Source: Kiritimatiellia bacterium (lineage in GTDB: Bacteria; Verrucomicrobiota; Kiritimatiellia; SLAD01). Taken from it: a stretch of DNA of 9,870 nucleotides. The notes under the pieces were generated by a model that worked only from the letters and a program-made list of their open reading frames with translations, was not told the DNA's origin and searched no databases. The position numbers were made by a program, and so were the translations under genes. Position 1 is the stretch's first letter. Every line of letters starts with the position of its first letter. The stretch covers positions 1 through 9,870 of the forward strand of contig SLCI01000245.1 in NCBI GenBank assembly GCA_007125875.1, written 5' to 3'. This document shows, piece by piece, positions 7,153 to 9,870 of the stretch.

Positions 7153-7201
7153 AAGTTTGCTTTTCGATTCCGCTCTATCCTTGAGCACTAAATATAATTC
7201 C

Positions 7202-7274
7202 GTAGCCGCCGTCGTTAGACGGTGGCTGATCTTACCTACCGAACAGGACTCCACGTCCTAACGGACGCGGCTAC
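7202..7274. repeat. BIME-like pair of inverted REP-type hairpins
   Basis: Two units face each other with their GTAG heads outermost: plus strand 7202-7225 and minus strand 7274-7251, separated by 25 bp. Each reads GTAGCCGC, a variable part, GTTA, the complementary variable part, then TGG. Each folds into an 8-bp stem with a GTTA loop and a G-T pair at the same third position. The variable stem bases differ between units (CGTC/GACG versus GTCC/GGAC) but stay self-complementary in each. This is the architecture of REP/BIME elements mobilised by RAYT transposases. It sits between the porin terminator and the ABC importer operon. Confidence 0.7.
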
Positions 7275-7313
7275 ATTTTTGGTTAAACCGCCAAGAGCGC
7301 ACGCGATCCGTGT

Positions 7314-7366
7314 AAAAATAGGCGCGGTCTGCATCGGCGAACACGTCGCCGATACAGACCCGCGCC
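7314..7366 (-). terminator. Strong intrinsic terminator of the porin gene
   Basis: The hairpin spans 7321-7366: inner stem ATCGGCGA / TCGCCGAT (7333-7340 and 7346-7353) with a 5-nt loop, one mismatch, six more pairs (GGTCTG/CAGACC), a one-base bulge and five outer pairs (GGCGC/GCGCC). On the minus strand it is followed immediately by TATTTTT (7320-7314). It starts 17 nt past the porin stop. Its strength suggests the porin transcript ends here and the ABC importer operon has its own promoter. Confidence 0.92.
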
Positions 7367-7383
7367 AAGGTTAGGGCATCAGC

Positions 7384-8634
7384 TTAGAAGTAGTAGCCGA
7401 AGTTGATGTTAAAGCGACCGTTCCACTTGTCGTTTTGATTGGCACCAAAATCGCCGACAGCGGCGTTGGCGAATTGACCTTCATCGCCAAAGCCATAGTC
7501 GTCGTCGCGATCACCGACGAAGTAGTTGCCGTTGGAGATGGCGTAATCGACATAGATGAACCAGCCGTTACGAGCAATCGACATACCAGTGACATTCAGG
7601 TGACTGTCATTAAAGCTTTGGCCATCAATCTCGCCGTCTTTCAAGATGACGCTGTAGTCATTATAGAACGTGATGGAATCGATCCAATCGATGTTCGGCT
7701 CCATGGTGTAGGACAGGGCCACGGAAGGAATCAGCCCTTCGCTAGCCACCGGCCAGGCAAAGTCATAAGCACCCATCACAATAAGGTCGTTCGTGGGACG
7801 CACTCCATCCGCATCCGCGCGGTAATCTGCATCGAATCGGTATGACGTCAATTGCAGCATCAGGCCAACAGCGCCGAGCGTCGTACTGCTGTGAACGCTG
7901 ACAGCGTACGCGTCCGAATTTGAGGCGCGATCATCACGCGCATCCAAACGTGACCACTGTGCGGAAATACCGAAATCGGTTGATAGCGGCTCGACGGAGT
8001 AAACGGCGCGGGCATTCACCTGATGGCGATTTTCATAGACGCCGGGAATGTCCGCGACATCTTCGCGCACGACCGTATAGGAATAGCGACTGCTCTTATC
8101 GGAAGCGCCACGCCCATTGCCGATATCTTGCGGATAATATCCCAGATCGAACGTCCAGTCCTCGACGGCGCGCGTGTACGTGACACCAAGCATCATGCTG
8201 TCGGAGAGCCCGACATAGTAATGCTGATCGAAGAACCAGCTATTGGCAGGACCAAACGGACCGACGCCAAAAGGCGTACGAGTCAAACCCGCTTGGACAC
8301 GCCCGAAAGATTCGTAGTCATAACCAACATAGCCGGAATGCAGGAAGTTATATCCCTGATACCAGCGATATTCCGCGCTTGCGAGCCACTCGTCTTGTTG
8401 CGCATCAAGGTTTATGCGAAAGGTATCGAGTTCGAAGTCGCCTCCGCTTCCGCCCCGCTGTGGAGCGCCGGACCCGTCCTTGGCGTAATCGCCCAGCACG
8501 TAGTTGACGCGCATCGCGCCCCCAATTGTTACCGGTCCATACTCGATGCCTTCAATGGCCCAAGCGGAACTACACGGAATCATCAACAGTGCAGCGGCGA
8601 GTGCGCCGCCCCGAACTTGCTTCAATGACATCAT
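7384..8634 (-). CDS. Porin-like outer-membrane beta-barrel protein
   Basis: This 416-residue protein has a Sec signal peptide (MMSLKQVRGG, then ALAAALLMIP) with likely cleavage after AWA at residue 26. The mature part is rich in Gly, Tyr, Asp and Asn with alternating polar and aromatic strands (for example EYRWYQGYNFLHSGYVGYDY and GWFIYVDYAISNGNYF). It ends in NINFGYYF, and a terminal Phe is the standard barrel-assembly signal. This points to a general or substrate-selective porin; RVQAGLTRTPFGVGPFG is reminiscent of OprP/carbohydrate-porin-like barrels, but the exact family is not recognised. ATG 8634 has an AGGAG site 8 nt upstream; ATG 8631 follows at once, and an in-frame ATG at 8667 lies before that site and is less likely. 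Lying between a BCCT carrier and a betaine ABC importer, it may pass osmolytes through the outer membrane; this is inference. Confidence 0.8.
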   Translation of the reverse strand: MMSLKQVRGGALAAALLMIPCSSAWAIEGIEYGPVTIGGAMRVNYVLGDYAKDGSGAPQRGGSGGDFELDTFRINLDAQQDEWLASAEYRWYQGYNFLHSGYVGYDYESFGRVQAGLTRTPFGVGPFGPANSWFFDQHYYVGLSDSMMLGVTYTRAVEDWTFDLGYYPQDIGNGRGASDKSSRYSYTVVREDVADIPGVYENRHQVNARAVYSVEPLSTDFGISAQWSRLDARDDRASNSDAYAVSVHSSTTLGAVGLMLQLTSYRFDADYRADADGVRPTNDLIVMGAYDFAWPVASEGLIPSVALSYTMEPNIDWIDSITFYNDYSVILKDGEIDGQSFNDSHLNVTGMSIARNGWFIYVDYAISNGNYFVGDRDDDYGFGDEGQFANAAVGDFGANQNDKWNGRFNINFGYYF

Positions 8635-8642
8635 TGCAATGT

Positions 8643-8647
8643 CTCCT
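8643..8647 (-). promoter_or_regulatory. Ribosome-binding site fixing the porin start
   Basis: AGGAG (8647-8643), within GAAAGGAGAC, lies 8 nt before ATG 8634. It sits downstream of the in-frame ATG at 8667, which argues for the later start and puts a well-formed signal peptide at the N-terminus. Confidence 0.75.
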
Positions 8648-8649
8648 TT

Positions 8650-8688
8650 CGTTGTGTTGCTACCCATGCCGTCACGTCAAACACAACG
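8650..8688 (-). promoter_or_regulatory. 9-bp dyad in the porin leader
   Basis: CGTTGTGTT (8650-8658) and AACACAACG (8680-8688) are perfect inverted repeats separated by 21 bp, ending 2 bp from the porin Shine-Dalgarno. No T tract follows on either strand, so it is not an ordinary terminator. It could be a leader hairpin affecting translation or stability, or a bipartite operator. No known regulator site was recognised, and coincidence cannot be excluded. Confidence 0.4.
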
Positions 8689-8764
8689 CGCGGCAACCAG
8701 ATGAACTTACGGCCCGGATAAAACATCACGCGGGCGAACATAAGCTCGACGAGTTGACGGATTG

Positions 8765-9870
8765 TCACGAGGACAAATCCGACTTTAGTTCTTCTGTCGC
8801 TTCAGCAATGGCCTCTTCCAGGCGATGGTCTTCACGCACGCGATCCAGTTTTTTGGCCACCGCTTCTTCGACATACAGCTCTTGGTTAAGCCCTACGAAA
8901 AGGGCATACACAATCAGCAATAAAACAATCGTAAATGGTAAACCGGTGGAAATTGCCGCGGTTTGCAAGGTCTCCAATCCGCCGCCCAGCAGCAGTACCG
9001 CCGCCACGGCCCCTTCCATGATGCACCAGAACACGCGCTGCGGAACCGGCGAGTCCAGCTTGCCACCCGAAGTCAAATGGTCGACGACGAGTGACCCGGA
9101 ATCTGAGGAGGTGATGAAGAAAATCGTCACCAAGATAATCGCAATCAGCGAAAGCAGGGATGAGAGAGGAAAGAAGTCAAACATAGCGAACATGGCCGTC
9201 GCCACATTTTCCTGCACGGCACCGACAATGTCGCCAATTCCTGCGGCCTGCAACGACAGTGCCGAGCCCCCGAACACGGACATCCAGAAGAAGGACAAAA
9301 TCGTTGGGACCAGCATCACGCCCAAAATGAATTCGCGTACCGTGCGCCCTTTGGAGATACGGGCGATAAACATGCCCACAAAGGGCGACCACGAAATCCA
9401 CCACGCCCAGTAAAATACGGTCCAAGCGCCTTGCCAGTTGCTATCCTTAAAGGTCTCCGTCCAGAGACTGAGTTGGGCGAAGTTGGCGAGATAGAACCCG
9501 GAACTCTCGGTAAAGGCACTCAAGATATAGACCGTCGGCCCAACAATAAGCACAAACAGCGCCAGAATAGCGGCCAGTCCCATGTTCCATTCACTCAATC
9601 GCTTCACCCCGCCATCCAGCCCGGCCATCACCGAAATCGTAGCCACCCCGGTAATCACCGCAATCAGGGCCACCTGCATGTTGGCGCTGATCTGGAAGCC
9701 ATCGTACAAATGATTCAGACCAGCGTTGACCTGTTGGACACCCAAGCCTAGCGAGGTAGCCAGCCCCATCAACGTCGCCAATACAGAAAGGATATCGATG
9801 ACGTTGCCCCAATGCCCGTGAATGCGATTTCCAAGAATCGGATAAAAGATGGATCGAATCGTTAACGGCA
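8765..9870 (-). CDS. BCCT-family betaine/choline/carnitine transporter, 5' end beyond window
   Basis: The frame stays open to the window edge, giving 367 residues of a family usually over 500 long, so roughly 140 or more N-terminal residues are missing. An in-frame TTG at 9781 is not the true start, because the codons before it encode conserved BCCT sequence (PLTIRSIFYPILGNRIHGHWG, in pieces). BCCT carriers are LeuT-fold inner-membrane transporters that import betaine, choline, carnitine or ectoine, usually with sodium or protons. Landmarks are ATSLGLGVQQVNAGL at 37-51, the aromatic substrate segment TVFYWAWWISWSPFVG at 150-165, RISKGRTVREF at 170-180 and SSDSGSLVVDHLTSGG. The C-terminal tail after the last helix is about 40 residues, charged and largely acidic, unlike the basic osmosensing tail of BetP. 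The porin gene starts 130 nt downstream with no terminator seen, so co-transcription is possible. Confidence 0.95.
   Translation of the reverse strand, partial: PLTIRSIFYPILGNRIHGHWGNVIDILSVLATLMGLATSLGLGVQQVNAGLNHLYDGFQISANMQVALIAVITGVATISVMAGLDGGVKRLSEWNMGLAAILALFVLIVGPTVYILSAFTESSGFYLANFAQLSLWTETFKDSNWQGAWTVFYWAWWISWSPFVGMFIARISKGRTVREFILGVMLVPTILSFFWMSVFGGSALSLQAAGIGDIVGAVQENVATAMFAMFDFFPLSSLLSLIAIILVTIFFITSSDSGSLVVDHLTSGGKLDSPVPQRVFWCIMEGAVAAVLLLGGGLETLQTAAISTGLPFTIVLLLIVYALFVGLNQELYVEEAVAKKLDRVREDHRLEEAIAEATEELKSDLSS

Noticed and set aside
8526..9413. Plus-strand ORF of 295 codons, Ser/Thr-rich
   Set aside because: It spans antisense to the porin start, the intergenic gap and the BCCT gene, and has the composition of a shadow frame of a membrane protein.
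9779..9781. TTG as start of the BCCT gene
   Set aside because: The upstream in-frame codons to the window edge encode conserved BCCT sequence, so the gene simply continues beyond the window.

Overview
All seven genes supported here lie on the minus strand, so transcription runs from high to low coordinates. Two of them run off the window: a BCCT transporter at the right edge (5' end missing) and a sulfotransferase at the left edge (3' end missing). No rRNA, tRNA, CRISPR array, insertion sequence or phage gene was seen.

Organism: a diderm bacterium, because there is an outer-membrane barrel protein with a signal peptide and a terminal Phe, plus a Wzm/KpsM-type polysaccharide exporter. The intergenic DNA carries short hairpin repeats: GGAG or GTAG followed by a stem-loop. 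One of them, read as protein, gives ILEGRPPCRP, a phrase I associate with spurious ORFs in Verrucomicrobiota/Kiritimatiellota/Lentisphaerota genomes. That placement, and a salty or osmotically variable habitat, is inference from memory and not a demonstrated assignment.

Layout in transcription order. (1) 9870-8765, BCCT-family compatible-solute transporter. (2) 8634-7384, porin-like outer-membrane protein, preceded by a 9-bp dyad in its leader and followed by a very strong intrinsic terminator. (3) 7274-7202, a pair of inverted REP-like hairpins (BIME-like). (4) 7141-4178, a complete glycine-betaine-type ABC importer in the order ATPase (ProV-like, CBS domains), permease (ProW/OpuAB-like), binding lipoprotein (OpuAC-like), closed by an intrinsic terminator at 4153-4124. 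(5) 4123-3717, a spacer with two more REP-like hairpins and the candidate comM promoter. (6) 3716-2178, comM/yifB, an AAA+ helicase of natural transformation. (7) 2016-1198 and 1180 to beyond 1, a polysaccharide ABC-2 exporter permease and a sulfotransferase that may be the N-terminal part of a larger protein.

How they work together: the right two thirds look like one osmoprotection island covering both membranes. The porin could admit osmolytes across the outer membrane; the BCCT carrier (ion-driven) and the ABC importer (ATP-driven) would take them across the inner membrane. The left part looks like the edge of a surface-polysaccharide locus whose product may be sulfated. comM is a housekeeping gene between the two. 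Start codons were revised from ribosome-binding sites: 7141 for the ATPase, 5050 for the binding protein and 8634 for the porin.
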